This document shows positions 25,349-35,993 of a DNA stretch of 46,572 bases, in pieces. Made by a program: the position numbers and the translations under genes. Numbering within the stretch: position 1 is the first letter of the stretch; each line of letters begins with the position of its first letter. The stretch is from Bacteroidales bacterium (GTDB lineage: Bacteria; Bacteroidota; Bacteroidia; Bacteroidales; ML635J-15), in contig JAQIBY010000167.1 of assembly GCA_027858835.1 (NCBI GenBank), positions 1 to 46,572 of the forward strand, in the 5' to 3' direction. The notes beneath the pieces were generated by a model, which worked only from the letters and a program-made list of their open reading frames with translations, was not told where the DNA came from and did no database searches.

Positions 25349-26344
25349 ATGTTAGAAATTCAAAATGTCCAAATCCATACCGAATGGGATGAACTTACTC
25401 CCGATGAAGCGTTACAAGTAATTGAATTGCTTGAATTGCTTTACAAAGAAGTTGATGTCGTGGAATTCAGACTTCGACTATTGTCGATACTTTCCGGATA
25501 CAAGCGAAGCAAGAAAAAGCGCAAACCTGCGGAAATAGAAATGATAAACCAAAACCTTGCAATACTGGCTGATCAGTTTCGTTTCCCAACTCGTTACGAT
25601 TACACTGAAAAAGAACGATTATCACAGTTAACTCCTGAATTACGTGTGAAGCTTCGCAAGTATTTGCCATTTGAGATATTTGATTCAGAAAATTACGCTG
25701 AAGCTCAAACTTGTCTGGATCTCATCCCTTCTTTAAGAATCGATTTATCCTGGCATCGGAATCTTGTCCCGGAATTTGAATGGCTCGGAGTTAAACTTTT
25801 GGGTCCTGTAATTGATATTGATAATTACGGACTGATAAATACAAGCATAACTGCCGGTGAATATGTGGATGCACTTGGGTATTTCAATGCCTTCTTGGAC
25901 ACAAAAAACGATAAGTTTCTAATTGACATGTTAGCGGTTTTATACCGTATAGAAGGTGCCGAATATGGCGAAAAGTTTTTCACTTACAACAAAAGGCATC
26001 TTTCTGACGTGCCAATAAAATACAAGAAACTCGCTTTTTACTTAATTCAAAATCTCACAGATTTTCTCACAAACAGATCAGGTTACACCTTTTTATTTTC
26101 CCGGACAAAGAATAATGACGGTAGTGAAAAAATCAGTCTTGGTGCAGAGTCCACAATATTTGATTTGGTGAAAGCAGGATACGGAAGCGATGAAGAAATC
26201 CGAAAGAAAAATTTAGTGGTATATCTCAATATGCAAGTTGACAAGTTGAAATCATTCGTTTCCGAGTGCCGTGCATACAAAATGAAGGATACAGAAATTG
26301 CTTCAAAATATCACATTCCAATCAACACTTTAAAGCTTTTGTAA
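25349..26344 (+). CDS. Hypothetical phage structural protein
   Basis: 331-aa ORF in the late operon. Confidence 0.6.
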   Translation: MLEIQNVQIHTEWDELTPDEALQVIELLELLYKEVDVVEFRLRLLSILSGYKRSKKKRKPAEIEMINQNLAILADQFRFPTRYDYTEKERLSQLTPELRVKLRKYLPFEIFDSENYAEAQTCLDLIPSLRIDLSWHRNLVPEFEWLGVKLLGPVIDIDNYGLINTSITAGEYVDALGYFNAFLDTKNDKFLIDMLAVLYRIEGAEYGEKFFTYNKRHLSDVPIKYKKLAFYLIQNLTDFLTNRSGYTFLFSRTKNNDGSEKISLGAESTIFDLVKAGYGSDEEIRKKNLVVYLNMQVDKLKSFVSECRAYKMKDTEIASKYHIPINTLKLL

Positions 26345-26345
26345 T

Positions 26346-26906
26346 ATGATAGTAACAGATCCAGTCGTTGAACTGTTGAAATACTTTTGCAAATTTCCAA
26401 ATCGAGATGGAGTACTAAAGAACTTCGCCAGATCCAGCGAAAAAGTCAATGGATATAACGACTTAAAAACTTACATCCAGGAACTGCCGGCTGCAATTAT
26501 GCCTGAGATTAAGGATTTTATTTTTACTTCAGACAGCGATGTGCTTAAAGATCGTGTGCGCACAGCTTCCGATTATTTCATGCTTTTGGAATACGGACAA
26601 ATTGTGCAGTCCGGACAGAATAAAATGAAAGTACGTGAAACGGAATGGCTTGTTTCTTTAACCATTGCCCATCAAGCCAACGGTCGAAATCATGACGGTT
26701 TTGAAGAAGCCTTACTGAGCAATCAAGCATTAAATATTGTCCGTGATCTTATTCAGCGCATTGATGCTGATGATTCCAACACATGCGCTTCCGGTAGGTT
26801 GCTAGACAAACCGATTAGCATTTCCCCGGTTGAGCCCTATTTGCTGTACAACTCATACGGGTGGGTACTGACATTTAAGAAAACCGCTACAAATCTTTCA
26901 TTCTAA
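26346..26906 (+). CDS. Hypothetical phage tail-completion-like protein
   Basis: 186-aa ORF in the late operon. Confidence 0.5.
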   Translation: MIVTDPVVELLKYFCKFPNRDGVLKNFARSSEKVNGYNDLKTYIQELPAAIMPEIKDFIFTSDSDVLKDRVRTASDYFMLLEYGQIVQSGQNKMKVRETEWLVSLTIAHQANGRNHDGFEEALLSNQALNIVRDLIQRIDADDSNTCASGRLLDKPISISPVEPYLLYNSYGWVLTFKKTATNLSF

Positions 26907-27412
26907 TGCAATACACTGCCAAATATCCCCAAAACCGCATGCGCATTAAAACAGAGTTTACCTCTGTAGCTTTGCGAGAAACTGCACAGGCAATCCGTGA
27001 TGAGCAATCACAGACAGCTTCTGAATGGGGATTGTTTGATACAGGAAATTTAGAAAAATCACTGAAAGGTCGCTTTTCAGTAGATGCGCAAGGCGGTGGT
27101 GCAAAACTCTCAATGAGATATTTGGCATATGCTCGGTTTCTTGACATGAAAGATTCCAGGAGAAGTAAAAAACGTGAAGGATATCACCTTTACAATCGCA
27201 TTGTATTTGGGCATCTTTACGGACAATTACTGCCACATTTACGATATGGTTTTACTCAGGAAGTTAGAGAGGAACTAAGTCAAAGATTATATGCTATTGC
27301 GGCAAGCAAAATGCCATTTTACCGGAAAATTGACATGCAAATAAAAGAAGTTTCAAACTATAATCCACAGGTTGGATCAATTATGGCGAAATCATACCGG
27401 GTTGGATATTAA
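26906..27412 (+). CDS. Hypothetical phage tail-completion-like protein
   Basis: 168-aa ORF, TAATG overlap, just upstream of tape measure. Confidence 0.5.
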   Translation: MQYTAKYPQNRMRIKTEFTSVALRETAQAIRDEQSQTASEWGLFDTGNLEKSLKGRFSVDAQGGGAKLSMRYLAYARFLDMKDSRRSKKREGYHLYNRIVFGHLYGQLLPHLRYGFTQEVREELSQRLYAIAASKMPFYRKIDMQIKEVSNYNPQVGSIMAKSYRVGY

Positions 27413-27423
27413 TTATTGATACT

Positions 27424-30400
27424 ATGGGAAAACTTACCGATGACGTACTAAAATGGACACTGGATATTAATGGTGATCCTGCACGAAAAGATCTAAATAA
27501 ACTCGAACAATCAACTCGAAGCCTTTCGGAAACAAATAAACGTTTGAAAACCGAAATGGCGAAGCTCGATGCCCAGGAAAACAAAAACACAAAGGAGTAC
27601 CGTGCTATGCAAAAGCAAGTAACGGCAAATAATAAAACCATCAAGATCAATAAGACTGAGATGGGAAAACTCCGTAAAGAAATTGGAATTACCGGGCTTA
27701 CCATGAAACAACTGCGCTCAGAATCGAAACGACTACAGAACCAACTTAACAATGCAACTCCCGGGACGAAAGAATGGAAGCGTTTGAATAATGAATTGAC
27801 AGCGACAAAGGCAAGAATGTCTGAATTACGAGGAAATGGGTCTAAAGCAAATCGGATTTTTGGGGATTTTAAACAATCACTTAAAGGCATCTTACCGGCA
27901 TTTGGTTTCGCTGCAATTCTTGCCGGCATAGGAAAAATGTTCAAATCCCTTTATGAACTCAAAAAAGAAATTGAAGGAGACACAATCAGATCTACAAATG
28001 TACTCGGTGACAGCATTGGTTATGTGGAAGAACAGGCAAAAAAGAATGCAAAGCAACTAGGGCTTACTAATCGCGAGTATGTTGCCGCCACAGCTGTAAC
28101 TGCCGACTTGCTTGTCCCCTTGGGTTTGGCTCGGAAAAAATCTGCGGAGATGGCTTCAGGAGCTTTAGGAGTTGCCGGTGCATTGGATGAGTGGACACGT
28201 GGAGCTTTTGGACTTGAAGAAGTACAGCGTTCAGTAAATGCAGCCCTAACCGGAGAAATGGAAGGGATGAAGAAATTTGGTATTGTTATTCGTCAGGATT
28301 CCGAAGAATATAAAAATCTGGTAAAACAGAAAATGGAAATGGAAGGTGTTACCAAGGCACAAGCATCTGCAATGACTGTGCTTCAATTAATACAAGCGAA
28401 ATCACTCGATGCACAGCGATCATATAATTCCGAAGGGAATAAAACGCTGAGAATGGAAAAGCAAATTGCTGCATGGTGGAGAAGGAAAAAGGAACAAATG
28501 GTAGAAGCTTTTCAGGAAAAACCATGGGAAAAAATCGACATGGAACGTCGTTCGATTATCCGTCAAGCGAATGCATTGAAAAACACAAATCTACCTGCAG
28601 AGCGTAGAAATGAAATCTATGATGAACTTTCCCGACTTGCTCCTGAAATTGTTGAAGGCCTGGACAAGGAGAACATTAATATTGGGAAACTAAATGAAAA
28701 TATGCGTGAGTATAATAAGCTTGTGCTACAAAAAATGGTACAGGCTAGGGTTCAGGCTGAAATTAATGAGGAACAGGAAAAACTACTCGACATTCAAGAA
28801 AAAGTATTTGAGAGTGAGATGGGAATGATTAGCATAATGGACCGCAAACTTGAAACAATCAAACGAAGGATTGAAACGGGGACTACTGCTTCAGGTCAGG
28901 AATTAACAGAAGATCACATACGAATGTTGCAGGATTATTATGATGAAGTGAATGTGATTGTTGAAGATGGCAGCATGAAACTTAATGACAAATACACTGA
29001 ATATTTGAGCAAAACAAAAGAGGCAAATGAGAACATCAGATGGGGATTAACTCAATCTGAAATTGTCGGATATGACGAATCCGCATGGAACTCTTATTTG
29101 GAAAAAATTGAAAAACGTGATGAAATTCAAAATGATATTAATATAAAACAAGATACTTATATGAATAAGTACAAATCACTTTTTGATGGTAAAAATGAAG
29201 AGGAAGAAAATGATACCAAAGTTATTGGCTTGCTCCAGCAAAAGCAAAAAGAGTTGAAAAAAATAAAAGAACTCCGAGATGCTGCAACTTCTGAATCTGA
29301 TTTAATAAACTACAATAAGGAAGTTGAAGCCCTTGAAAACGAAATAAAACGATTAAATGAGCTTGGAACTATTAAGCCAGAACCTGAAGATGAAGAAACC
29401 GACACTAACTACGACACAGGCTGGTTTGAAAAAGAAGTAAAAGCTCAAGAGGAAATGGAGCGAGAAGCCATGGAGTTTCTTGCCAAAATGTATGAAATGC
29501 AATTGTCTGATGATGACCGTGCTGTTATTCAGGCAATGCAGAAATATGACAAGCTTCTTGAGGAAAATGCAAAATATATTGAGTACTACGAAAAACAAGC
29601 TGCTCAAGGAAATAAAGAAGCCGCTGAAACGCTTCAACAGTATAAAGATGCTGAAAAGCAAATTATTGAACAGCAAAATGCTGAAGTCAATGAATTACTA
29701 GAAAAATCTGATAATTTTAAAAGCGAACGGAAAGCTGCACGTCAGAAATTAGACCTGATGTCAGATCAAGAAGTTTATGATCTGCAATTACAACAATATC
29801 AGGAGTACTTAAATCTGAAGTATATATCTGAGGAAGAATATACAAAGCTTGTTGAACAGCTGGATAAGGAACTGCAAGAGGGAAAAATGGAATCCGTTCG
29901 TGAATACATTGCGGCTGCAGGTTCCTTAACAAACAATTTATCGTCAATGATTCAAGGCATGCAAGATGCCGAGCTCATGAAAGTTGAGAATAAATATGCC
30001 GGTGAATTAAAAGCAGCCGGAAATAATGCTGACAAGAAGTCCGAAATTGAGGAGAAAATCCAAAAAGAGCAAAACGCTATTCGTAAAAAATATGCAAATG
30101 CGCAATTCATGGCCACAATTGCATCAATGGTTGCCGATCAGGCTGCCGGTATCGTTTCAATTTGGGCACAGTTTGGCAATTTGCCCCCCGTTGCCGGATT
30201 ATTAACTGCCGGATTATTGGCTGCCACTATTCCTCAAATTGCAATTGCAAAACAAGAGCGAAATAAAACTATGCAGCTCAAAAAGGGAAATGTCATTGAT
30301 GTAATAGGCAAAGATGATGGCAATCGATACAATGCAGATGTAATTGATGATATTCGTACTGGTACTTATCGCCGCCCTGGTTATGCCTTATTCAACGAAA

Positions 30401-30729
30401 ACCCACAACGTCCAGAACTCGTTGTTGATGGAGATACAACAGCCCGTCTCAAGGCTGAATATCCTGATGTAATTCAAACTATCCGCTACGTTTCCCAACA
30501 TGCTACCGGAAAATACGATGCGGTTGATACTGCCGGAAGCTCAAATAGTAAAGCCACGGCTGTCAACTCCGGACAGGATTTTGGAGTGCTAATTGCCATG
30601 TATGAAGAAACCTCCAGTACCCTAAAACGAATCAATGAGCATCTCGATAAAGGACTCGGAATTAATTACGATTTATTGCAACAATCAGAAAGTGAGTTAG
30701 AAACAATCAAATCAATGAGTATTGGGTAA
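27424..30729 (+). CDS. Phage tail tape measure protein
   Basis: 1101 aa, long coiled-coil regions with hydrophobic segments (ILPAFGFAAILAGIG; LPPVAGLLTAGLLAATIPQIAIA). Confidence 0.85.
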   Translation: MGKLTDDVLKWTLDINGDPARKDLNKLEQSTRSLSETNKRLKTEMAKLDAQENKNTKEYRAMQKQVTANNKTIKINKTEMGKLRKEIGITGLTMKQLRSESKRLQNQLNNATPGTKEWKRLNNELTATKARMSELRGNGSKANRIFGDFKQSLKGILPAFGFAAILAGIGKMFKSLYELKKEIEGDTIRSTNVLGDSIGYVEEQAKKNAKQLGLTNREYVAATAVTADLLVPLGLARKKSAEMASGALGVAGALDEWTRGAFGLEEVQRSVNAALTGEMEGMKKFGIVIRQDSEEYKNLVKQKMEMEGVTKAQASAMTVLQLIQAKSLDAQRSYNSEGNKTLRMEKQIAAWWRRKKEQMVEAFQEKPWEKIDMERRSIIRQANALKNTNLPAERRNEIYDELSRLAPEIVEGLDKENINIGKLNENMREYNKLVLQKMVQARVQAEINEEQEKLLDIQEKVFESEMGMISIMDRKLETIKRRIETGTTASGQELTEDHIRMLQDYYDEVNVIVEDGSMKLNDKYTEYLSKTKEANENIRWGLTQSEIVGYDESAWNSYLEKIEKRDEIQNDINIKQDTYMNKYKSLFDGKNEEEENDTKVIGLLQQKQKELKKIKELRDAATSESDLINYNKEVEALENEIKRLNELGTIKPEPEDEETDTNYDTGWFEKEVKAQEEMEREAMEFLAKMYEMQLSDDDRAVIQAMQKYDKLLEENAKYIEYYEKQAAQGNKEAAETLQQYKDAEKQIIEQQNAEVNELLEKSDNFKSERKAARQKLDLMSDQEVYDLQLQQYQEYLNLKYISEEEYTKLVEQLDKELQEGKMESVREYIAAAGSLTNNLSSMIQGMQDAELMKVENKYAGELKAAGNNADKKSEIEEKIQKEQNAIRKKYANAQFMATIASMVADQAAGIVSIWAQFGNLPPVAGLLTAGLLAATIPQIAIAKQERNKTMQLKKGNVIDVIGKDDGNRYNADVIDDIRTGTYRRPGYALFNENPQRPELVVDGDTTARLKAEYPDVIQTIRYVSQHATGKYDAVDTAGSSNSKATAVNSGQDFGVLIAMYEETSSTLKRINEHLDKGLGINYDLLQQSESELETIKSMSIG

Positions 30730-30817
30730 CATTTGTACCTGCTTATTGTTATAAAGTATAATATCAAAAAAAACATTGGTTTATCCGGATTGATACCGTA
30801 TATTTGACAAAAGAAAA

Positions 30818-30840
30818 GGGTCGGATGCAACCGACCCTAT
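30818..30840 (+). terminator. Hairpin terminator after tape measure
   Basis: GGGTCGG-ATGCAA-CCGACCC. Confidence 0.65.
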
Positions 30841-30908
30841 TACTACATTAAATGAATATTGTGATGATAATTAAAATGTAGTATAAAACTTCTAAGAATT
30901 TTTTAATA

Positions 30909-30933
30909 GCCTCCCAGGGGGCTTTTTTCTTTT
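30909..30933 (+). terminator. Second terminator-like hairpin
   Basis: AGCCTCCCAGGGGGCTTTTTTC. Confidence 0.65.
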
Positions 30934-31327
30934 TCATATATTTTCCTCCATTATTTAGTGTTATAGCCGAGATCCCTTATTTTTTCTGGCGCAGCATTCA
31001 ACCAGTAATACAAATATAACTTATTTATAATTTTCATCTCCTTTTTAAATATTATACAATTTCGTTAAATTATTTAATCATATTTTAACGAATCTAAAAC
31101 AATCTTGTCACCTTAATTCACGTCACGTCAAATTTAAACACAATTATTATGTTGTTCAGCATATTTTATCAACATCGTTTTAAAGTCTCTAAATAATATA
31201 ATCATTTTTTGAAAAAAAGTAAAGTGTTTACAGTATTAAGATTACTTATAATTATTTAATACGGATTTTTCTGTCCTTTCATTTTCCTACTTACACACCC
31301 ATATTTGTTGGACAAAAACATACCGAT

Positions 31328-31576
31328 ATGATCAAAGCATTTGTCCGAAATTTATTCGACCAACTTTTTTACACTGACCACGGAGATACGGTAATAAGTC
31401 TATTTGGTGGTATATCAGGGAGTGTACTTGTTAGTAATACATTTTTTACAAACCTCGCAATTTCATGTGTTACTTGGTTGGTTGCCGGAATTTTTGGGGC
31501 TCTGGGGGCTTTACTTACGAAACACATTGTAAAATCAGTTATTCAATCAGCTAAAAACCGTCGCAATGAAAAATAA
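31328..31576 (+). CDS. Holin-like small membrane protein
   Basis: 82 aa, hydrophobic segments, charged C-terminus, directly before amidase. Confidence 0.55.
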   Translation: MIKAFVRNLFDQLFYTDHGDTVISLFGGISGSVLVSNTFFTNLAISCVTWLVAGIFGALGALLTKHIVKSVIQSAKNRRNEK

Positions 31577-32369
31577 AGGCATCATGCAATTTATTGCCGG
31601 AGTATTATTGCTTGTTGGCTTAACGCTAATAGCAGGCCTCGGAAGTCAAGAAGCAAGCCTTGTACATGTTAATGACATGAAAGAATACAAGGTTCGTGTT
31701 GCTGTTATCGCTGGACATGGCGATGTCATTAATCGGGAATATCAGACTTACGGCAAACAAAGCCCAGAATGGACGGACGGACTTAAAGTTTATGAAGGCA
31801 GATCCACACATGACCTTGCGCTTCGCTTGGTTCTTAAACTCCGAAATGCTGAAATTGATGCTGAGCTTGTGAATCCTGAGTTAAGTGATATATCCTTAAA
31901 GGAAAGGGTTTATCGCTGCAATATGCTACATATGTTCGACCGGCGAACCGTTTGCGTTTTCTTGCATCACAACGCCCAGTCATCAAATCCGAAATACACA
32001 AGGTTTCCTCCCGACTTTGTCGATGAAGAAGGAAATGCAGGTTGGTTGAGTATTTTCTCCGGAGGAGCTACCGGTATTGAAGTGTTTACCTATTTCGGAC
32101 AATCGAAATCAGATGATTTGGCAACATTCATTATAAATGAGCTTGAAAACACATTTCCTGATATCACAATGCGTAAAGATATGAGCGATGGAGATCCTGA
32201 TAAGGAAGCCGGCTTTTATGTGCTGAAATACACATCGGGTCCGGCTGTATTAATTGAATTTCTGTTCATGACAACTTACCCAGATTGTAAAACAATAGCA
32301 GATCCTGTCGCGCGTGAAAAATACCTCGATGCAATTGTTCGGGCAATCATTAAATATGATGAGTTATGA
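31566..32369 (+). CDS. N-acetylmuramoyl-L-alanine amidase (Amidase_3-like) endolysin with N-terminal membrane anchor
   Basis: VAVIAGHGDVINREYQT...CVFLHHNAQ; N-terminal MQFIAGVLLLVGLTLIAGL. Confidence 0.8.
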   Translation: MKNKGIMQFIAGVLLLVGLTLIAGLGSQEASLVHVNDMKEYKVRVAVIAGHGDVINREYQTYGKQSPEWTDGLKVYEGRSTHDLALRLVLKLRNAEIDAELVNPELSDISLKERVYRCNMLHMFDRRTVCVFLHHNAQSSNPKYTRFPPDFVDEEGNAGWLSIFSGGATGIEVFTYFGQSKSDDLATFIINELENTFPDITMRKDMSDGDPDKEAGFYVLKYTSGPAVLIEFLFMTTYPDCKTIADPVAREKYLDAIVRAIIKYDEL

Positions 32370-32908
32370 AAAAACTGATGTTATTCATTATTATAGTTTT
32401 AACCTTATCTAGCTGCGGCTGCCGCTGGGCTTCCCGAAACTGCCCGGGTGAAACAATTACCGATACAATTTTTCGGGTTGAAATTTATGATACTACCTTT
32501 TTTGATACAATCATTCAACCGATTCCTAATCGTATATTAAAACTGAAAGCCCTGGCATTAATTGACAGCCTTGGTTATGTACAACTACCGGAAACAACAG
32601 TTACTGAACATTACGGCAACTCCATTTCCGTCCGCATCGTTCACGACACGGTTTATGCTGAATCCCTAAACCGTGACAGCTTAATCACAGTGCTAAAATC
32701 CAACATCCGTAAAGAGTTCAGAAAAGAACACATCTCAAATTCTGAACAAAAAACCGTTATACAAAAGCCTAGCATTCGCAAAAAACTTATAACCCTGATT
32801 ATTATTTTAATCATCGCTTTCACAATCGGCTATATATATATGCCTCGTGCAATGCGACAAAATCTATTTTCTAAAATCAAAAGATTCTTTTCATCAATTT
32901 CACCCTGA
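32366..32908 (+). CDS. Unimolecular-spanin-like lipoprotein, copy 1
   Basis: N-terminal lipobox LSSC and C-terminal TM KKLITLIIILIIAFTIGYIYM; follows amidase. Confidence 0.65.
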   Translation: MKKLMLFIIIVLTLSSCGCRWASRNCPGETITDTIFRVEIYDTTFFDTIIQPIPNRILKLKALALIDSLGYVQLPETTVTEHYGNSISVRIVHDTVYAESLNRDSLITVLKSNIRKEFRKEHISNSEQKTVIQKPSIRKKLITLIIILIIAFTIGYIYMPRAMRQNLFSKIKRFFSSISP

Positions 32909-33031
32909 GCAACGTCGAACAATCAGCAATCAACAATTCACCCTGAGGTTACTCGAAGGGTCAGCAATTAACAATCAGCAATCAGCAATCAGCAATCAAC
33001 AATCAACAATTAACAATTAACAATCAGCAAT
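32901..33031. repeat. CCCTGAG palindrome plus CAAT(C/T)A(A/G) heptamer array 1
   Basis: CACCCTGAGGTTACTCGAAGGGT at 32939, then CAATCAG/CAATCAA/CAATTAA heptamers up to ATG 33032. Confidence 0.95.
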
Positions 33032-33532
33032 ATGAAAAACATACTTATAATATTATCCCTCATTCTCCTCACATCCTGCGGCTGCCGCTGGGCTTCCCGA
33101 AACTGCCCCGCTGAAATAATCCGCGAGACAGACACACTTATCGTGACTGAGATACACGACACAACATTCTTCGACACAATCATCCAGCCACTGCCTGATC
33201 GTATAATCAGATTAAAAGCCCTAGCGATGATTGACGAAATGGGTTACATCCAAATGCCTGAAACAACAGTTACTGATCATTACGGCAACTCCATTTCCGT
33301 CCGCATCGTTCACGACACGGTTTATGCTGAATCCCTAAACCGTGACAGCTTAATCACAGTACTCAAATCAAACATACGAAAGGAATTGAGATCAGAAAAC
33401 ACTAAGTTTATTCAGGTTAAAACTGAGAAAAATAAAAAAACTATAAGTGTGTTTTGGCGAATTATTGTTGTGCTAATTTTAGCAGTTATCATATTATCAC
33501 TTGTTTATGTAATTATCAAAAAATTCCCATGA
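33032..33532 (+). CDS. Unimolecular-spanin-like lipoprotein, copy 2
   Basis: Paralogue of 32366-32908; lipobox LTSC, C-terminal TM FWRIIVVLILAVIILSLVYVI. Confidence 0.65.
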   Translation: MKNILIILSLILLTSCGCRWASRNCPAEIIRETDTLIVTEIHDTTFFDTIIQPLPDRIIRLKALAMIDEMGYIQMPETTVTDHYGNSISVRIVHDTVYAESLNRDSLITVLKSNIRKELRSENTKFIQVKTEKNKKTISVFWRIIVVLILAVIILSLVYVIIKKFP

Positions 33533-35286
33533 CTAATCTCACGATAACACATACACCCGCAGCAATTGCTTTATCTGACAATGACTTGTTATTCAAAGTC
33601 GTTACCGATAACTATTTGCAATCTGCCGGCACCAAGGCTCATATTGCATTTTACTTTAACAGCATTCCTGCTGTTGGGGATTATTTCAGGATTGTCAGTG
33701 ATTATTTTGATTTGACATTCACATTTGTTGACGGTACTGCTGATAATTCAGGCTTGCAAATTAATCGCAATTGGAACGAGCTTTTTGAATTCAGAACCTT
33801 CATGCTTCTTGACTTGCAAAAGAATTACTACATAAACAAATATTTTAATGTCACACACGGTATTGATACAGATATTGATTATGTGAAAATCGAAGCGAAA
33901 GAGGTTGGCGATTTTAATTTAGCTCAACCTGATGATAGTACAGATTGTCCAGCCATGCTAGGTCCTCCCTATTACGACAATGACGGGGCAAATAAAACCT
34001 ATAGAAATAATTACCGGCTTGAAGGTAAATTAAGTATTTTAGATTTTGAAGACTCTATTATCCCAACACATGACACACAGGAAGCAGCATTTAATTATAA
34101 AAAAATGCCTGAATTGCAAGGCGGCTTTGCTTGGCCTGAAACTTTAGGAACAATTGAACGTCCTGATATGATTGCAGAATATCGCTTTCAGGTTTGGGAA
34201 AATGACAATAGTGTGAGATCTGCAATTTTCAAAACATCTATATTAAAAGTATTACAAGGCGGTGTTTCAAAAAAAGATTATAAAAGCTTAATTGATGCTG
34301 AAAGTACTTGGTACGAAATGTGGCAGGAAAACCAATGGTTTTTAACCTGGCAACCAAACGGACATGTAATTGATTTAAACAGCACATTGAAATTGTATCA
34401 CCTTTCGACCTATACCGGAAATGTTCGATTGTATTGGAAAATAAATGGTGACCCACAAAATGTCAATTTCATTGCGCTTGATGATTTGTTAGCCAATACC
34501 GTTTACGAGATCATTGCATCTCCCGGGCTTTTATTTTCATTTATGGGTAGCTATATTACGGATCTTGAATATTTCGACTTATGGCTTGAAAAGCAATCAG
34601 ATGGCACGGTACTTTCAGAAACTCGCAGATATTACATCGATTGGCAATATTGTGAATTTCGCAGGGAGTTTTTATTTTCAAACTCATACCGTGGCGCATA
34701 TGACACACTCAGGTTTACTGGCAAAGGTTCTGAAAGTTGGGAAACTGAATCATATACCTATGAACATAAAGTGTATGATGAAGAATTGAAGAAAATAAAC
34801 CAGTCACGATCAAAGCTTTCAAACCCTCAAAAAACAAACACTGGGTGGATATCGCGGGAAGTTCTGGAATATATGCAGGAATTTCTTTTGTCTGAGGATC
34901 GCTACGAAATAAGAAATGGCAAACTTTACCCGGTTTACATTACATCGAGCAAAATAACTAAGCGCGCTGATGGCGAATACATATACAGTCTTGAGATAGA
35001 GTTTCAATATTCATTTAATGAAGAATATTTCTCAAGCGTTGATGGCATTCAGGAACAATCAAATCCGGTATCTGGCGGCTCTAATTTCATCCCGCAAATT
35101 GGTGGCGCAGGTGGTGGTCATGTAATCATCGCACCAGACGGTACCGAAATGCAACAACGTGCTTATTTGAAATTCATTGGCGCTGGAGTTACCGTTACCG
35201 ACGATGAAGGCAACAATCAAACAATTGTCGAAATCGAAGGTGGAAAAACCGCCTCCGACCGTTTATACATGTTTAACAAATATTAA
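33529..35286 (+). CDS. Phage tail / baseplate protein
   Basis: Start by ATGA overlap at 33529 (MTNLTITHTPAAIALSDNDLLFKVVTD); large ORF in tail-tip region. Confidence 0.65.
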   Translation: MTNLTITHTPAAIALSDNDLLFKVVTDNYLQSAGTKAHIAFYFNSIPAVGDYFRIVSDYFDLTFTFVDGTADNSGLQINRNWNELFEFRTFMLLDLQKNYYINKYFNVTHGIDTDIDYVKIEAKEVGDFNLAQPDDSTDCPAMLGPPYYDNDGANKTYRNNYRLEGKLSILDFEDSIIPTHDTQEAAFNYKKMPELQGGFAWPETLGTIERPDMIAEYRFQVWENDNSVRSAIFKTSILKVLQGGVSKKDYKSLIDAESTWYEMWQENQWFLTWQPNGHVIDLNSTLKLYHLSTYTGNVRLYWKINGDPQNVNFIALDDLLANTVYEIIASPGLLFSFMGSYITDLEYFDLWLEKQSDGTVLSETRRYYIDWQYCEFRREFLFSNSYRGAYDTLRFTGKGSESWETESYTYEHKVYDEELKKINQSRSKLSNPQKTNTGWISREVLEYMQEFLLSEDRYEIRNGKLYPVYITSSKITKRADGEYIYSLEIEFQYSFNEEYFSSVDGIQEQSNPVSGGSNFIPQIGGAGGGHVIIAPDGTEMQQRAYLKFIGAGVTVTDDEGNNQTIVEIEGGKTASDRLYMFNKY

Positions 35287-35289
35287 TTT

Positions 35290-35395
35290 CACCCTGAGGT
35301 TACTCGAAGGGCAACAATCAACAATTAGCAATCAACAATTAGCAATCAACAATTAACAATCAGCAATCAACAATTAACAATTAACAATCAATAAT
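35290..35395. repeat. CCCTGAG palindrome plus heptamer array 2
   Basis: CACCCTGAGGTTACTCGAAGGGC then CAATTAG/CAATCAA heptamers up to ATG 35396. Confidence 0.95.
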
Positions 35396-35821
35396 ATGAA
35401 AAACATCGACCCCATATTCGGTTATACTCCGTTCACAAAAATCGCTAAAATAACAGGCGCTATTGTTACAACTATTGACCCGGCGCGCGAGCCTACTTTG
35501 CCAAATGCAGGAATTAAAGCACTCTACACCGCTGACACAGCCGGCTGCAAAATAACAAGCATAGACATAAAATGCCTTGCCGGTTCATCAACAGGTTTAG
35601 TGCTGTTATTCATCACTGATGACACCGACAACCTGTGCCTAGTGAAAGAAATAGCCGTTGAAACCTACACGCCTTCAGATACAGTTGCCGGCTTTGAAAC
35701 AACCGAAGTTTTTGAAGACTTCCAACTCGAACCCGGGCAAACACTTTATGCCGGCATGCTCTCAGTTGGCAGTGCCACAAACATAATAGCACACATCGCC
35801 GATTATTTAAAACCAGAATAA
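35396..35821 (+). CDS. Hypothetical phage tail-region protein
   Basis: 141-aa ORF between repeat arrays. Confidence 0.65.
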   Translation: MKNIDPIFGYTPFTKIAKITGAIVTTIDPAREPTLPNAGIKALYTADTAGCKITSIDIKCLAGSSTGLVLLFITDDTDNLCLVKEIAVETYTPSDTVAGFETTEVFEDFQLEPGQTLYAGMLSVGSATNIIAHIADYLKPE

Positions 35822-35827
35822 CAATTT

Positions 35828-35993
35828 TACCCTGAGGTTACTCGAAGGGCAACAATCAACAATCAGCAATTAACAATCAGCAATTAACAATCAGCAATTA
35901 ACAATTAACAATTAACAATTAACAATTAACAATTAACAATCAGCTATTAACAATCAGCAATTAACAATCAGCAATTAACAATTAACAATCAAT
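35828..35993. repeat. CCCTGAG palindrome plus heptamer array 3
   Basis: TACCCTGAGGTTACTCGAAGGGC then about 20 heptamers up to ATG 35994. Confidence 0.95.

Noticed and set aside
27381-27944. Minus-strand 187-aa ORF
   Set aside because: Antisense to the start of the tape measure gene, low-complexity product
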